In this document: in pieces, positions 1-11,085 of the stretch
How positions within the stretch are numbered: position 1 is the stretch's first letter
Layout of the letters: every line of letters starts with the position of its first letter
DNA from: Xiphydria camelus
Taxonomy: Eukaryota; Arthropoda; Insecta; Hymenoptera; Xiphydriidae
Assembly (NCBI GenBank): GCA_963678675.1
Contig: OY783191.1
Location: forward strand, 21,316,024 to 21,380,023
Length of the DNA: 64,000 bases
Direction of reading: 5' to 3'
The notes under the pieces: model-generated
Told to the model about the DNA's origin: nothing
The model's input: the letters and a program-made list of their open reading frames with translations, nothing else
Databases searched by the model: none
Made by a program: the position numbers and the translations under genes

Positions 1-51
1 TAGCAATAAATGAGTGCGCTAGCAGAGTTGTGGCTTGATCGATAAAATTAA

Positions 52-680
52 TCAGAAAATTTTCAGAGTACTACAATTTATCTTCTGAAGGGTACAATAC
101 GGTTTTGAAACCCAAGTAAGGTAAGACACTGTCTCAACTCTATTTTTACTCAGAAACCATGATAATTTGCAACGTAAACGTTCCATTTTCGGACAGGCGT
201 CACATTCGCCTAGATAACACGCCGGAGTAAACTCATCACATACAAGGAGTCTCAAAACGTCTTCATATGATTGGTACGAAGGATCTTCATTCGTAGGGGA
301 TAGGAACATACATCCCCTGTGTGAAATAATTGAATTATTTTTATATAAATGCACAGATGGCGAATAGAATAATTAAATAGCAATGGCGAGAATAATATTC
401 AATTTACCTTTAAGCATAAGCTTAAAATTTGGATGAATAGGACAAACGCATACAGTATGCGTTCCTGTAGATCCCGCCAAAACACAATATTGGGGCGTAA
501 GGTCATGAATTTTGTGAAGCCAATCAGTATGTGAGGATGTTCTTCTTTGAATTTATAATAAATCTCTCATGTTACCGAGGTAACTTAAGTCTCTTTTGAT
601 GTTCCTTTTTTCTCCTTTTTCATCGACAATCTTCACATAGTCTTTACTTCCTGGCATAACTGCACTTATCATATCTTTCC
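52..680 (-). pseudogene. N-terminal half of an orphan insect protein family, inverted
   Basis: Reading leftward, about 680-408 encodes a segment with the motifs PGSKDYVKI and STGTHTVCVCPIH. A GT-AG gap (donor at 407-406, acceptor at 318-317) follows, then 316-52 encodes a cysteine-rich stretch (YLGECDACPK) ending in a WVSKPY motif. From memory of the family, which is a high-copy uncharacterized family in aphids, ants and Hydra, these are consecutive parts of one protein. The first exon changes frame twice between about 600 and 480, and the frame also fails to carry cleanly across the intron, so it is broken. Its C-terminal half lies on the opposite strand from 744 onward. Function is unknown; a transposase origin is only inferred. 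Confidence 0.6.
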
Positions 681-743
681 TCGATAAGATGTACCAGGAG
701 CATGGAATTCATGTTTTAGATGTGACAACGTTTCAGAGAAATC

Positions 744-1491
744 GTGGATGTAGTGGTCGCTCTCAGTGTATTAGGCTTCAATTGTTTGCTTCAATCCGTG
801 ACAGAGAACTATGCTTTCGTCGTGCAAAACGCCGCATCCGGATACCATTGGAACAACAGTCAGACTACGATTTATCCCGTTGTAATATATTTTAAAGAAA
901 ATGGAGCTTTGAATCACAAAAGTCTTTGCATTATGTCAAATTGCTTGCATCACGACTCGTACACGGTTTACGCTTTTTCTAGAATCATCAATGATTTTGT
1001 TAAATCGTTTATACGAATGCCATCAAAGATGATTTACTTCTCAGACGGGGCGCCACAGCAATTTAAAAATTATAAAAATTTCTGTAATATTTATTATCAT
1101 TTTGAAGATTTTGGCGTCGCTGCTGAATGGCATTTTTTTTGCCACAGTGCACGGCAAGGGCCCTTCCGATGGTATTGGGGGAACTGTTAAGCGATTAGCT
1201 GTTCGAGCAAGTCTGCAATTGCCAGCACATGAACAAATAATGACTCCAATGGCTCTCTATGAATGGGCATTTAAGCCGGATAACCTACCGTCACTAACAT
1301 TTCGTTACTGGGACGCTACGAATTATGATGTGGTAAAATCGGAATTATCAGATCGTTTCTGTCGCGCAAAGCCCATCCGTGATACCTTGCGCTCTCACTG
1401 CATTATTCCTGATGAAAATGGAAAAATGAGAACAAAAAGATATTCATTTTCGCCAGACTATCAAGTCCTCGATATATTGAAAAAACAGTGA
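744..1491 (+). pseudogene. C-terminal half of the same orphan family, frameshifted
   Basis: The frame opening at 744 contains NYAFVVQNAASGYHWNNSQ, then a YFSDGAPQQFKNYKNF motif. At the T-run near 1131-1141 coding moves to another frame, which continues HGKGPSDGIGGTVKRLAVRA and ends at 1491. The two frames join naturally across the T-run, so a one-base slip is the likely lesion. Family members carry these motifs after the cysteine-rich region now found inverted at 52-316. The SDGA motif could be a metal-binding acidic site of an RNase H-like fold, but that is inference. No full-length product can be made here. Confidence 0.65.
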
Positions 1492-2145
1492 GATGTTATG
1501 TCAAATTTTATCAAATAAAACACTTAATAAATATCAATACCATCATAATTCATTATAAATAATATATGAGTCGATTTTTCACAATGTTGTCCTACATTTC
1601 GCTCTCCTTATCGCGATTTTTGGTAAATAACTTACTCAACGGTTAATTTTTTTCCTAATTAAGTTTCAGCACATATTGCTAATGCAAAAAAAAAATTTGC
1701 TTGAATTTTTTTTTCCTAAAATAGTGCATAAAACATTGAAAAATCGATACTCCGTGGCGTTTGACGGCTTAAAAAATTTGTAATTCTTTGAAGAGATTAA
1801 TTTAAAATTTTTTTCTTGATATCAAAAATGGCGTATTTTCAGGAGGCGAAAAAATAGTGGTTATTCTCGTTTCTGCCGGTATTGATAATACCGCATATTT
1901 TTTTCCAGAAAATACGTTCAAAAACAAAACCTTTTTGTATTTGAAGTTTTTTGAAATTATCATTTCTTCTATTCGAAAATTAGCCCTGAAAATCACATTT
2001 TTCAATATTGTCGAGAGATATCCCGATTAAACAAAGGCAATAAAAAAAATCCTCTTGGGAGTATGTTTAGAACCCAAAAGCCTTTAAGAAAAAAAATATA
2101 TGAAGTAAATTCCCGACCCCATGGGTTTCGCTTTGTCGTTTTCTT

Positions 2146-3300
2146 GTGAAATGCCCCATATATAAAAATGAATGTTTGTCTGTATGTCTGTATGTCTCTT
2201 ATGCCTTCCTAAACCGTTCATCCGATTGCGATGAACCTTTGGGAAATGGTTGGACGCATGCCCGCGATGGTTTCTCAGTTAGTAAATCTTATACAGGGTG
2301 TTCAAAAAGTCCTGGTACGCCTGATTATCTCAGCGGGAAATCATTTTAGAGAAAAATCGATATATATATAAAAATGAATGTTTGTCTGTATGTCTGTATG
2401 TTTCTTATGCCTTCCTAAACCGTTCATCCGATTGCGATGAAACTTTGGGGAATGGTTGGACGCATGCCCGCGATGGTTTCTGAGTTAGTAAATCTTATAC
2501 AGGGTGTTCAAAAAGTCCCGGTACGGCTGATTATCTCAGCGGGAAATCATTATAGAGAAAAATGTTTAATACAAAACTTTTAGGATTTTTCCCTGGCTAC
2601 CCAATGGTCATATTGGATTTGAGCTTGGCCATGACCTTCAAGGTCTGTCTGTCTGTATGTGTCTTATGCCTTCCTAAACCGTTCATCCGATTGCGATGAA
2701 ACTTTGGGGAATGGTTGGACGCATGCCTGCGAAGGTTTCTAAGTTAGTAAATCTTATACAGGGTGTTTAAAAAGTCCCGGTACGGCTGATTATCTCAGCG
2801 GGAAATCATTTTAGAGAAAAATGTTTAATACAAAACTTTTAAGATTTTTCCCTGGCTACCCAATGTTCATATTGGATATGACCTTGACCATGACCTTCAA
2901 TATCTCTCTGTCTGTATGTCTGTTATGCCTTCCTAAACCGTTCATCTGATTTCGATTAAAATTTGGGGAATGGTTGGACGCATGCCCGCAAAGGATTCTG
3001 AGTTAGTAAATCTTATACATGGTGTTCAAAAAGTCCCGGTACGGCTCATTATCTCAGCGTGAAATCATTTTAGAGAAAAATGTTTAATACAAATCTTTTA
3101 GAATTTTTCCATGGCTACCCAATAGTCATATTGGATTTGACCTTGACCATGACCTTCATGTCTGTCTGTCTGTATGTCTCTTATGCCTTCCTAAACCGTT
3201 CATCCGATTGAGATGAAACTTTGGAGAATGGTTGGACGCATGCCCGCGAAGTTTCTGAGTTAGTAAATCTTATACAGGGTGTTCCCCTGATTACACGGTA
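2146..3300. repeat. Tandem array, five units of 206-259 bp
   Basis: The anchor ATGCCTTCCTAAACCGTTCA recurs at 2201, 2407, 2666, 2925 and 3183, giving spacings of 206, 259, 259 and 258. Each unit has a GTCTGTATGTCTGT microsatellite head, a conserved block around CATCCGATTGCGATGAAACT, and the motif ACAGGGTGTTCAAAAAGTCC. The first unit lacks the ~50-bp TTTAATACAAAACTTTTAG block that the others carry. The array sits between the inverted arms. No coding potential is apparent. Confidence 0.85.
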
Positions 3301-3443
3301 CGGCTGATTACTCCAAATAAAAAAATAAAAAACATTGTCTATTCGCTGGCCTTAAGATAAATTAATAAAAGAAATATACTTTCCAATTTAAATTAAATGT
3401 GTTTTTTTAGCGTAGCATGGCTCCCTACCTATAGATATCTGCT

Positions 3444-3580
3444 AAAAATTCGTCAAATGACGGCCAAAATCAATCCACGATCTACCCGTGCGAAGCAAAA
3501 AAAAATTGCTTTGTAATATCGCGGTAAATACACAATATGCTATTACATGATTATATACCTTTTTTCCATTGTAATACATA
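3444..3580. repeat. Direct repeat, copy 1
   Basis: This block starts AAAAATTCGTCAAATGACGG, passes through CACGATCTACCCGTGCGAAG and continues with an AT-rich tract ending near TTGTAATACATAG. It recurs at 4275-4470 in the same orientation. Confidence 0.75.
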
Positions 3581-4274
3581 GCACTCATTATGGCTTACGT
3601 CTGCTCTCTCGGACAGTTCGAGTAATACTGAAGCAACTCGATATCGAATATACTTTCACGCGAAAAAAAAAGAAACTGAAAATCTTCAATAGTTTTTTAA
3701 AAATCGAGGAACGTTTCTTGTTTAACCGACTGTATATGGCAGGATCCCAATCAGATAGCGATGATTCTATACATGGGGCATTTCACAAGAAAACGACAAA
3801 GCGAAACCCATAGGGTCGGGAATTTACTTCATATATTTTTTTTCTTAAAGGTTTTTGGGTTCTAAACATACTCCCAAGTGGATTTTTTTTATTGCCTTTG
3901 TTTAAACGGGATATCTCTCGACAATATTGAAAAATACTATTTTCAGGTCTAATTTTCGAATAGAAGAAATGATAATTTCAAAAAACTTCAAATACAAAAA
4001 GGTTTTGTTTTTGAACGTATTTTCTGGAAAAAAATATCCCGTATTACACCAGTATCGGCAGGAACGAAAATAACCACTATTTTTTCGCCTCCTGAAAATA
4101 CGCCATTTTTTATTTCAAGAAAAAACATTTTTAATTAATCCTCAAGGAATTACAAATTTTTTAAGCCGTCACTCACCATGGAATGGCGATTTTTCAATGT
4201 TTTATGCACTATTTTAGAAAAAAAAATTCAAGAATTTTTTTTCTTCAGTAATATTTGCTGAAGCTTAATCACAA

Positions 4275-4470
4275 AAAATTCGTCAAATGACGGCCAAAAT
4301 CAATCCACGATCTACCCGTGCGAAGCCGGGACGGGCTGTGTGCTAGTAGTTTATATATTTCCTGTTCATTGTATTCGTAAAACAAAAAAAAATTGCTTTA
4401 TAATATCGCGGTAAATACACAATATGCTATTACATGATTATATACCTTTTTTTCATTGTAATACATAGTT
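4275..4470. repeat. Direct repeat, copy 2, with extra ~55 bp
   Basis: Second copy of the block at 3444-3580. It carries an additional segment beginning CCGGGACGGGCTGTGTGCTA between the GC-rich and AT-rich halves. The GC-rich half forms a CCCGT/ACGGG hairpin. A related reverse-orientation copy is at 33508-33640, so this is a dispersed family. Confidence 0.7.
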
Positions 4471-4675
4471 AATAACAATATCATTTATATATTTTTCGTA
4501 TAATTTTCAATGTCCCCGATAGTTGCAAGGACTGCGAAATCTGTGAATTTTTAAATTAATTTTCACATGTTCAATACGAAAATTATCATGGCATTTGAAA
4601 ATTAGTTCCAGTTTTTTAGAAAAAAAAAACAAGTTTCTTGCAAAAATTATCAAACCTCATAACGTTTTTCTATTC

Positions 4676-4990
4676 CTAACCAGAATTGCGACGTGGTTTT
4701 CTCGCTGCCTTCTTGTATTTTGCTTCTGTAACATCTCGACAAAGAGTCCAGCAATAAACCGCCAACATTGAAACAATCCACTTGCCCTGATATCGTTTTT
4801 CCATATTTACAATGTCCTGATGGAAGTGCTCTCCATGTTCATCGCTAAAATCCCCACAATTGTCCGGAAAGAAGTCCAAATGAGAATGTAAAAAGTGGAT
4901 TTTTTCAGGGACATGTTAGAACCCACTCTTTGTGATATGATGATAACATATTTTCGATAAGTTCGGGATTATTCACACATTTTCGAGACA
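4676..4990 (-). pseudogene. C-terminal fragment of orphan CxxC family
   Basis: The leftward frame from 4879 to 4676 gives DFFPDNCGDFSDEHGEHF, then FHQDIVNMEKRYQGKW and a C-terminal basic tail. Upstream, 4990-4880 continues the homology in shifted frames (NMLSSYHK, then NMSLK, then KIHFLHSHLDFF), with a frameshift at an A-run near 4895. The same module is present at 46507-46818, where it is the C-terminus of a longer protein inside a TIR element. Only the last fifth or so of the family is retained. Function unknown. Confidence 0.65.
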
Positions 4991-5939
4991 TTTTGCTATA
5001 AAATATAACTGATTTTTTCACTTTTGACACTATTAATACTTAGTAATAAAAAACAAAGCACTGAAACACAATAATTTTTACAATCGATAGCAACTAACCA
5101 GGGAAATATCAATATTTTCAAATTAAATGAGGTTAGAATCGTTAAATTTGGAAGATGTCAGGTATCGTGAAAATGTAAACTAATAAATGACTTTTACTTA
5201 TGAACTCGTATTCAGCATGGGTAGACAAGCAGAAATTAGTTCAAATTATTTCAGATACTTTTCCAGTGTAGACTAGTGTAATCAAACGTAAGAAAAGTAA
5301 CCAAGATCGAAATGACAAATTACTATACCAAAGCTGGCCACCAATATTCAAAATAGTACTTGTGCAGGCCCGTGCCTGGAGAAATTAATATTCTCTTTGA
5401 CGCAAATATGACAATAAGAGTAAATTAGATGCCGTGAGTTTTAAATATGATCAACTCTGGTTTCTTGGGCAAGTAATGTACATAATAAAGCAGTTGCCGA
5501 TCTGTGCTAACTTTGTGGGGGAGGCAGGGCGAAACGGCGTTCAATTTTTGTCCGGGTTATTATCGATACAAAATTTGGAGTGGATACATTTTCGAAAGTA
5601 CTTTTTTGGGGACAGAGGAGAAGGCGAAATGCGGCATGCATTTTTTGTTGGGCTTTTTAAAGTGAAGACAATTTCTGGTGTTTCAATTTTTTAAGGTGCT
5701 CCGCATGTCCTTGGCACATTAAAAAAATGTTTAACGTATTATGGGGGAAATCATTTGTTTTTTAAAAATCGGTTACAGCTTATGGATTATCATTTTTATA
5801 TCCTCTGACAATTCAATATACTCGTACACTGCAATGACGGCATTTCACACACTCTCTGCCACTGTTATTTGATGTCTCATAATATCCATTCCAGTTTCAA
5901 AGTACAGCATGATTCATCTCCGAACTCCGTACATTTTTA
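4991..5939. other. No gene recognised
   Basis: AT-rich sequence with no long frame that looks coding and no clear repeat structure. The 86-codon frame at 5434-5694 has no recognisable motif and is judged chance. Confidence 0.5.
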
Positions 5940-6117
5940 ACCATGTATATATATGTTTATTGTTTAAACAAATTATCGATTTGCACTGTTCGGTAATACC
6001 ATCGCGACTGAAAATTCGATCTCCTATGAATTACTTTAAATTTTCGTCCATTTAGTCGTTCCCCTCACCGTTACCAAGATATCTGTAATTGTTTATAGCT
6101 TAAATAATTATCGGTAT

Positions 6118-6660
6118 TGTTATGTGAACAAGAAATTTATTTAGACTACGAGTTACAGAGAATGAGTAGGTAGTGAAGAGAATTGATTAATTCTGTCTCG
6201 AGTTTAACGAAGAGAATTCTGCTTCGAGCTTCTTGAAGAGTAATATCTTTAACTTATTGAAAAATACTGTCTAATGTCTTGAGAAGAATATTATCTAGTT
6301 TAGTATAACACTGTCTCTGAAGTTGGATACTGTCTTGAGTTTTGAATAGTAATGTCTCTGAAGTTGGATACTGACTAAGGATCTGAATAGTAATGTCTGA
6401 GGAACTGAAGAGCTCAGTCTCTTATATGTCTAAGATAAGAGTGCTCCTCATTGGGCGCTTTCCGAATGTTCGTCGGACCCTGAACTTGAACTATAAGACT
6501 GGGGTGGAATCCTCTAGAAGCACGTATTTGGTTGCTCTATCTTGATTACACATGCGAAGGTCGACTCAGCGAGCGGACAGCACGAATATATAACAATATG
6601 TCTTATCTAATTTAAATGTTCGGAGGTCGTTTCGGGAGTGGATGATACGAATATATAACA
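6118..6660 (-). mobile_element. Solo-LTR-like insertion within the satellite
   Basis: A 543-bp block without satellite sequence is bounded by TGTTAT at 6118 and ATAACA at 6660, the inverted TG...CA ends typical of LTRs. Satellite sequence resumes on both sides. It contains two near copies of CTCTGAAGTTGGATACTG and a second internal CGAATATATAACA. The reverse strand is the likely sense strand, based on the TGTTATATATTCG start. No 5-bp target duplication is clear. A copia-type LTR is plausible, not proven. Confidence 0.5.
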
Positions 6661-7468
6661 GTTTACGCTACACGATTAACATCATAGCGAAAGTACGACC
6701 TCCTCTAAGAAATCCCAAGATTTTCTCCGTTTCGTTGTATCCCTCACCGTTTCCGAGATATTTGCAATTGTTCATTGATTAAATAATTATCGGTTCGCAT
6801 TGTATGGCAACATCGTGGCAACTGAAAGTTCGAACCCCTTTAGGAAGCTCCAAAATGTTCTCCGTTTCGTTGGATCTCTCAGCGTTTCTAAGATATTTGC
6901 ATTAATTTATTGTTTAAACACATTATTGACTCGAACTGTCCGGTAATAAAATCGTGGCTGAACATTTGACTTCCTATGCATCGTTCCAAAGTTTTCTCCG
7001 CTTCCTCATATCTCACAATTCCGAGATATTTCTATGAATTCATTGTTTAAACAAATAATCGACTCGCTCTGTTCGATAATACTATTGCGGTTAAAAGTTC
7101 GATTCCCTTCGTAACACCCCAACATTTGTTTCGTTGTCTCGTATCTCTTATCGTTTCCGAGATATTTGCAAAAGTTTATTATCTAAATGAATTATTAAAT
7201 AATTTACCGACTCGCAGTGGGCGGTAATTTCATTAGAATAGAAAGTTCGACAAACTACGTAATACCCGTAAATTATCTCCGTTTCGCCGTATCTCTCACT
7301 GTTTTCGAGATATTTGCAATTGTTGATTATTTAAATAATTATCGGTTTGCGCTGCTCGATAATATCATAGCGACTGATAGTTCAACCTCGTCTAGAAAAC
7401 CTATATTTTTTCTTCCATTCGTTATATCTTTCACCGTTTCCAAGATATTTGTATAAGTTAATTATTTA

Positions 7469-7594
7469 GGGCCGGTTTTACAAACACGATATAAACGTGG
7501 TATAGCGCTATACTGAGAATAACCAGCATGAAGCCTTATGGTTATTCTCAGTATAGCGCTATACCGCGTTTATACCTGTTTGTAAAACCGGCTC
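7469..7594. mobile_element. 126-bp hairpin MITE
   Basis: Ends read GGGCCGGTTTTACAAAC and its complement. The arms extend nearly to the centre, sharing the palindromic TATAGCGCTATA. Flanks are TTTA on the left and TTAA on the right, so a decayed TTAA duplication is possible. It interrupts the satellite. A similar GGGCCGGTTTATTCACC end occurs at 41875 without an obvious partner. Confidence 0.75.
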
Positions 7595-7828
7595 TTAAAC
7601 AAATTTTCGATTCACTCTCTTTGGTAATATCATTATGGCTAAAAATTCGATCCCCTTCGTACCTCGAAATTTTCTACGCTTCCGAGATATTTGTAAAAGT
7701 TTATTATCTAAATAAATTGTTAAACAATTTATCAACTCACTATATGTGGTAATACCATCATGGCTGAAAGTTCAATCCCCTTCATAACTTCAAAATTTGC
7801 TCCTATCGACTCGCTATGCGTGGTACGT

Positions 7829-8430
7829 AGGTTATTTGAAAAGTTTCCGGCCTTTTTACAAAAAACACATATTTCAAGGTAAAAAAATTTATTTCTCAAC
7901 ATAGTCTCCTCGTAACTCGATACATTTAATTCATCGTTTCTCCCAACCCTTCAAGCCGTCCGAAAAAAATTCGTTTTGTCCACCTGAAAAATACCAGTCT
8001 ACAGTGTTTTCCACCTCGGAATTTGTCCCAAACTTTTCCCCCCCAAGAAATTTTAGATCCAGGTTTCTTTGACCGTTATCAAACATCCCAAACATTCAGT
8101 TGGATTTTTTTTATACAGCTCAAGAGACACTCGCGCGATACGCTTTTCAACAAACACGGCACCCAGCGCGCGGATAATTTTCTCATACCCAAATCCTCTT
8201 TCAAAATCTTGTGCACCCGTTCATCTGATATCTTACAAGCCTCAGCAATCTCCTTCACGGTCAATCGACGATCTTCCATCACAGTTTCATGCACTAAGTA
8301 ATCCACAATTTCATCAGTTGAAACAGTTTTTGTCGTATAGTGAGTCTAACTAGTCTTTTATTTTCTGAATTTTTTCCTTTTAAATAAAGTTCCTTTAGGA
8401 ACTTGATCACTGCGGGATACTCGATTTTCT
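7829..8430 (-). pseudogene. mariner transposase remnant, internally deleted
   Basis: Read leftward, 8430 starts an N-terminal segment (KIEYPAVIKFLK). Positions 8306-8079 give the second helix-turn-helix region (EDRRLTVKEIAEACKISDER, then KLSARWVP). After a deletion that removes the catalytic core, 8020-7890 matches the C-terminal tail (GLKGWEKR, then KCIELRGDYVEK). The end at 7829-7860 reads CCGGAAACTTTTCAAATAAC in reverse, the terminal inverted repeat. No D,D34D residues are left, so it is dead. Confidence 0.75.
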
Positions 8431-8705
8431 CCACTTTCGACAGAAAACATCTGTCAACTTTATAAAAGTGCCTTGATAGTCCAAGAGCTGGCGTACATAA
8501 TGTGCAAGAGTTTTCTTCTATCTGGTACAATTGGGTTGTATCACATATTTTTTTACATCATAAATGGATTGAGCACGTAAAACAAGTTGGGACGTGTTTT
8601 TTTATTTTTTTTTCTGACGCGAAATTAAGCCGTAAAAGATTAATAAAGTTTGCACACTAAACTCCGCCCACTTGAAACAGCCGGTTGAGCGGCACGCCGC
8701 ACCGT

Positions 8706-8760
8706 GACGTCACTAGCCATATAACGGTTCGCCTGCGCGCCTTCTAGTACAGTAGACGGG
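8706..8760. promoter_or_regulatory. CRE-like palindrome in GC-rich arm segment
   Basis: GTGACGTCAC, a consensus CRE-type palindrome, is followed by CATATAACGG and a CG-rich stretch. The mirror copy at about 9875-9890 reads GTGATGTCAC. A promoter role is a guess from motif content only. Confidence 0.25.
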
Positions 8761-8942
8761 CCGAGAAAATCAACTCTGTTGTCTACTTTTCTTTACAAGT
8801 GTCCAAGTTTTTGTTTCTGATGATTTCAATATTTCATTACCTTTAAAACAAAACAAAAATCATCGAAAAATATCAATTTTTAGTGAAGTTAGAGGCATTT
8901 GATTACAAGAGCGCGCGGGCGCTACGGCGCGTATTTATGTAC

Positions 8943-9089
8943 AAAATGCGATATCTCTAGAACCATTCATCGTAACAAAATAATATAAAAACCAATCGTT
9001 TAGTCTTGAAATTCTCTAAATTTCGAGACGAAACGATTGGTTTTTATCTCATTTTGTTACGATGAATGGTTCTCGAGATATCGCATTTT
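8943..9089. mobile_element. 147-bp hairpin MITE, GTAC target duplication
   Basis: Ends begin AAAATGCGATATCTC and are near-perfectly inverted around a short loop near 9020. GTAC flanks it at 8939-8942 and 9090-9093. The matching position of the right palindrome arm (about 9650) has a single GTAC and no insert, so insertion followed the inverted duplication. Confidence 0.85.
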
Positions 9090-10401
9090 GTACCGTGAGT
9101 GCACCGGTATCCGTCCATGTAAGATTTTTTTTTAGCGGGAAATGTAATATTTAATTACCATGGCCAAATATAGAAAGAAGAGTAAATATAATACAACGGT
9201 GGACTCTTTTTCATCGATAGAAAAATTAAAAAGTTATGAAAGGGATTCATAATAATTAAATAATACAATTTTAAAGTGAATGGTTAAAAGGGTCAGTATC
9301 CGACCGTCTGTTTTCGCTCTGCGCTGGTACCGAATGACGTAATTTTATAATAATAAAATGTCTTTTTTAGCACCTCATAATTTTAATTTATATTACAATA
9401 TATTATTCATCGATTTAAACATATTTTAATACGTTTATTACTTACATTTTGTCGTATCCATCTGAACTACTGATTTCCAATCCTAACCGACTCTTCTAAC
9501 GAAATACATTCAAAGCATGATGTTAACGCCACGCATCGAAACAAATTAATTAATTTTAAATATTTAAAAATGTTAAATATTAAATATTTCCATAATCGAC
9601 CTTCGGTGGATGGATACCCATACACGGGCGGATACCGGTGCACTCACGGTACATGAATACGCGCCGTAGCGCCCGCGCGCTCTTGTAATCAAATGCCTCT
9701 AACTTCACTAAAAATTGATATTTTTCGATGATTTTTGTTTTGTTTTAAAGGTAATGAAATATTGAAATCATCAGGAACACAAACTCGGACACTTGTAAAG
9801 AAAAGTGGACAACAGAGTTAATTTTCTCGGCCCGTCTACTGTACTAGAAGGCGCGCAGGCGAACCGTTATATGGCTAGTGATGTCACGGTGCGGCGTGCT
9901 GCTCAACCGGCTGTTTCAAGTGGGCGGAGTTTAGCGCAAACTTTATTAATCTTTCACGGCTTAATTTCGCGTCCGAAAAAAAAATTTTAAAAACACGTCC
10001 CAACTTGTTTTACGTGCTCAATCCATTTATGATGTAAAAAAATATGTGATACAACCCAATTGTACCAGATAGAAGAAAACTCTTGCACATTTTGTACGCC
10101 AGCTCTTGGACTATCAAGGCACTTTTATAAAGTTGACAGATGTTTTCTGTCGAAAATGGAGAAAATCGAGTGTCCCGTAGTGACCAAGTTTCTAAAAAGG
10201 AACTTTATTTAAAAGGAAAAAAATTCAGAAAATAAAAGACTAGTTAGACTCAGTATACGACAAAAACTGTTTCAACTGATGAAATTGTGGATTACTTATT
10301 GTCAGTGGCGAGAGCATGGCTCGCTCCCGTTTAGACCGGGATACCGCGTCGCGCGCGCGTTCCAAGTGTCTCCGGGATTGGCGTACGTCATGTCACCAAT
10401 G

Positions 10402-10474
10402 CTTCGATAGCGCAACGGTTAAGTTGCCGGGCTGGGGGTCTCGATATCGCGGGTTCAATTCTTGTTGGGATTTT
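10402..10474 (+). repeat. tRNA-derived (SINE-like) module, left copy
   Basis: TAGCGCAACGGTTAAG resembles a polymerase III A box and GCGGGTTCAATTC a B box at tRNA-like spacing. The T-arm and acceptor pairings are poor, so this is probably not a functional tRNA. The mirror copy in the other arm retains GCGGGTTCAAGTC. No anticodon is assigned. Confidence 0.45.
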
Positions 10475-10691
10475 TTTTTTATTAACTTTTTTCATTCGAT
10501 TACAACCTTTTCTTGTTATAGAAAGTGGTTTACATTATCGAATAAAATAAGAGTTTCAATTTTTTTCATAGTTTTACGTTATTTTCTTCCTCGTTGAGGT
10601 GAACCAATATTATTAGAAAGAACAGTTGGAAGCATCGTTGCATTTTTTATTCTTACATTTCGTCATGGGAATTTTTGGCTGCCGAAGATTT

Positions 10692-10872
10692 TATACACGA
10701 TTTTTTGGATAATAATTGTCGAAAAAACATTTGAAGCACACCGTATTTTGACACCATGAACATTTGACGAATGGAACTTTGCCACACGCACATTTACACT
10801 TTAAAAGCGTTATGGGAAAGCAAATTTCATTGACATTTTCGAAAAACGGCCTGGTTGGCAATAATATTGGTT
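10692..10872 (-). pseudogene. Cysteine-rich C-terminal fragment, transposase-like
   Basis: The minus strand is open from about 10872 and reads PTRPFFENVNEICFPI, then KCKCACGKVPFVKC, then SWCQNTVCFKCFFDNYYP, ending at a TAA at about 10695. The spacing (CxCxC, CxxC, CxxC) resembles the cysteine-rich tails of piggyBac-like and related transposases. That comparison is by pattern only. It occupies the loop of the palindrome, starts in the inner end of the right arm and has no upstream catalytic region here. Confidence 0.4.
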
Positions 10873-11016
10873 CACCTCAACGAGGAAGAAAAAATAACGT
10901 AAAACTATAAAAACAATTGAAACTTTTATTTTATTCGATAATGTAAACCACTTTCTATAACAAGAAGGGATTGTATAATCGAATGAAAAAAGTTAATAAA
11001 AAAAAACCCGACAAGA

Positions 11017-11085
11017 CTTGAACCCGCGACATCGAGACTCCCAGCCCGGCAACTTAACCGTTGCGCTATCGAAGCATTGGTAACA
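11017..11085 (-). repeat. tRNA-derived (SINE-like) module, right copy
   Basis: Reverse-strand partner of the 10402-10474 segment, with the same A-box-like and B-box-like motifs. Confidence 0.45.

Larger units (their letters stand above)
1655..4270. mobile_element. Palindromic element with ~500-bp inverted arms
   Basis: The left arm (about 1660-2163) and right arm (about 3770-4270) are reverse complements with moderate divergence. For example, 2110-2160 and 3770-3830 match in inverse orientation around a run reading CGAAACCCAT on one side. The arms contain A/T homopolymers and no convincing ORF. The interior holds a tandem array and about 470 bp of AT-rich sequence. This may be a foldback-type non-autonomous element or an inverted duplication. 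Target duplications were not resolved. Confidence 0.6.
5940..7800. repeat. Diverged tandem satellite, ~135 bp monomer
   Basis: The core AGATATTTGC recurs at 6756, 6891, 7024, 7160, 7308 and 7443, with related copies near 6077 and 7685. Most spacings are 133-136 bp. Other conserved parts are TTCTCCGTTTCGTTGTATCT, CTCACCGTTTCC and TTATCGGTTTGCGCTG. Copies are old and well diverged. An LTR-like insert (6118-6660) and a hairpin MITE (7469-7594) interrupt the array. The reverse-orientation segment at 24640-24955 belongs to the same family. Confidence 0.75.
8295..10298. repeat. 2-kb head-to-head palindrome with 675-bp arms
   Basis: The left arm (8295-9120, minus one insert) and right arm (about 9625-10298) are reverse complements. 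Removing the 151 bp insert leaves arms of about 675 and 674 bp. The outer ends both lie in the mariner N-terminal coding segment, reading outward, and the left one continues into the rest of the mariner while the right one stops. The arms also hold a GC-rich block around GTGACGTCAC and a GCGCGCGGGCGC tract. The spacer (9121-9624) has no recognised gene. Confidence 0.85.

Noticed and set aside
2146..3300. CRISPR-like array
   Set aside because: Units are 206-259 bp, repeat throughout, with no short repeat and unique spacer pattern, in a eukaryotic repeat context.
10402..10474. Functional tRNA gene
   Set aside because: A and B boxes are visible, but T-arm and acceptor pairing are poor and the copy is mirrored in a palindrome, fitting a SINE-like remnant.
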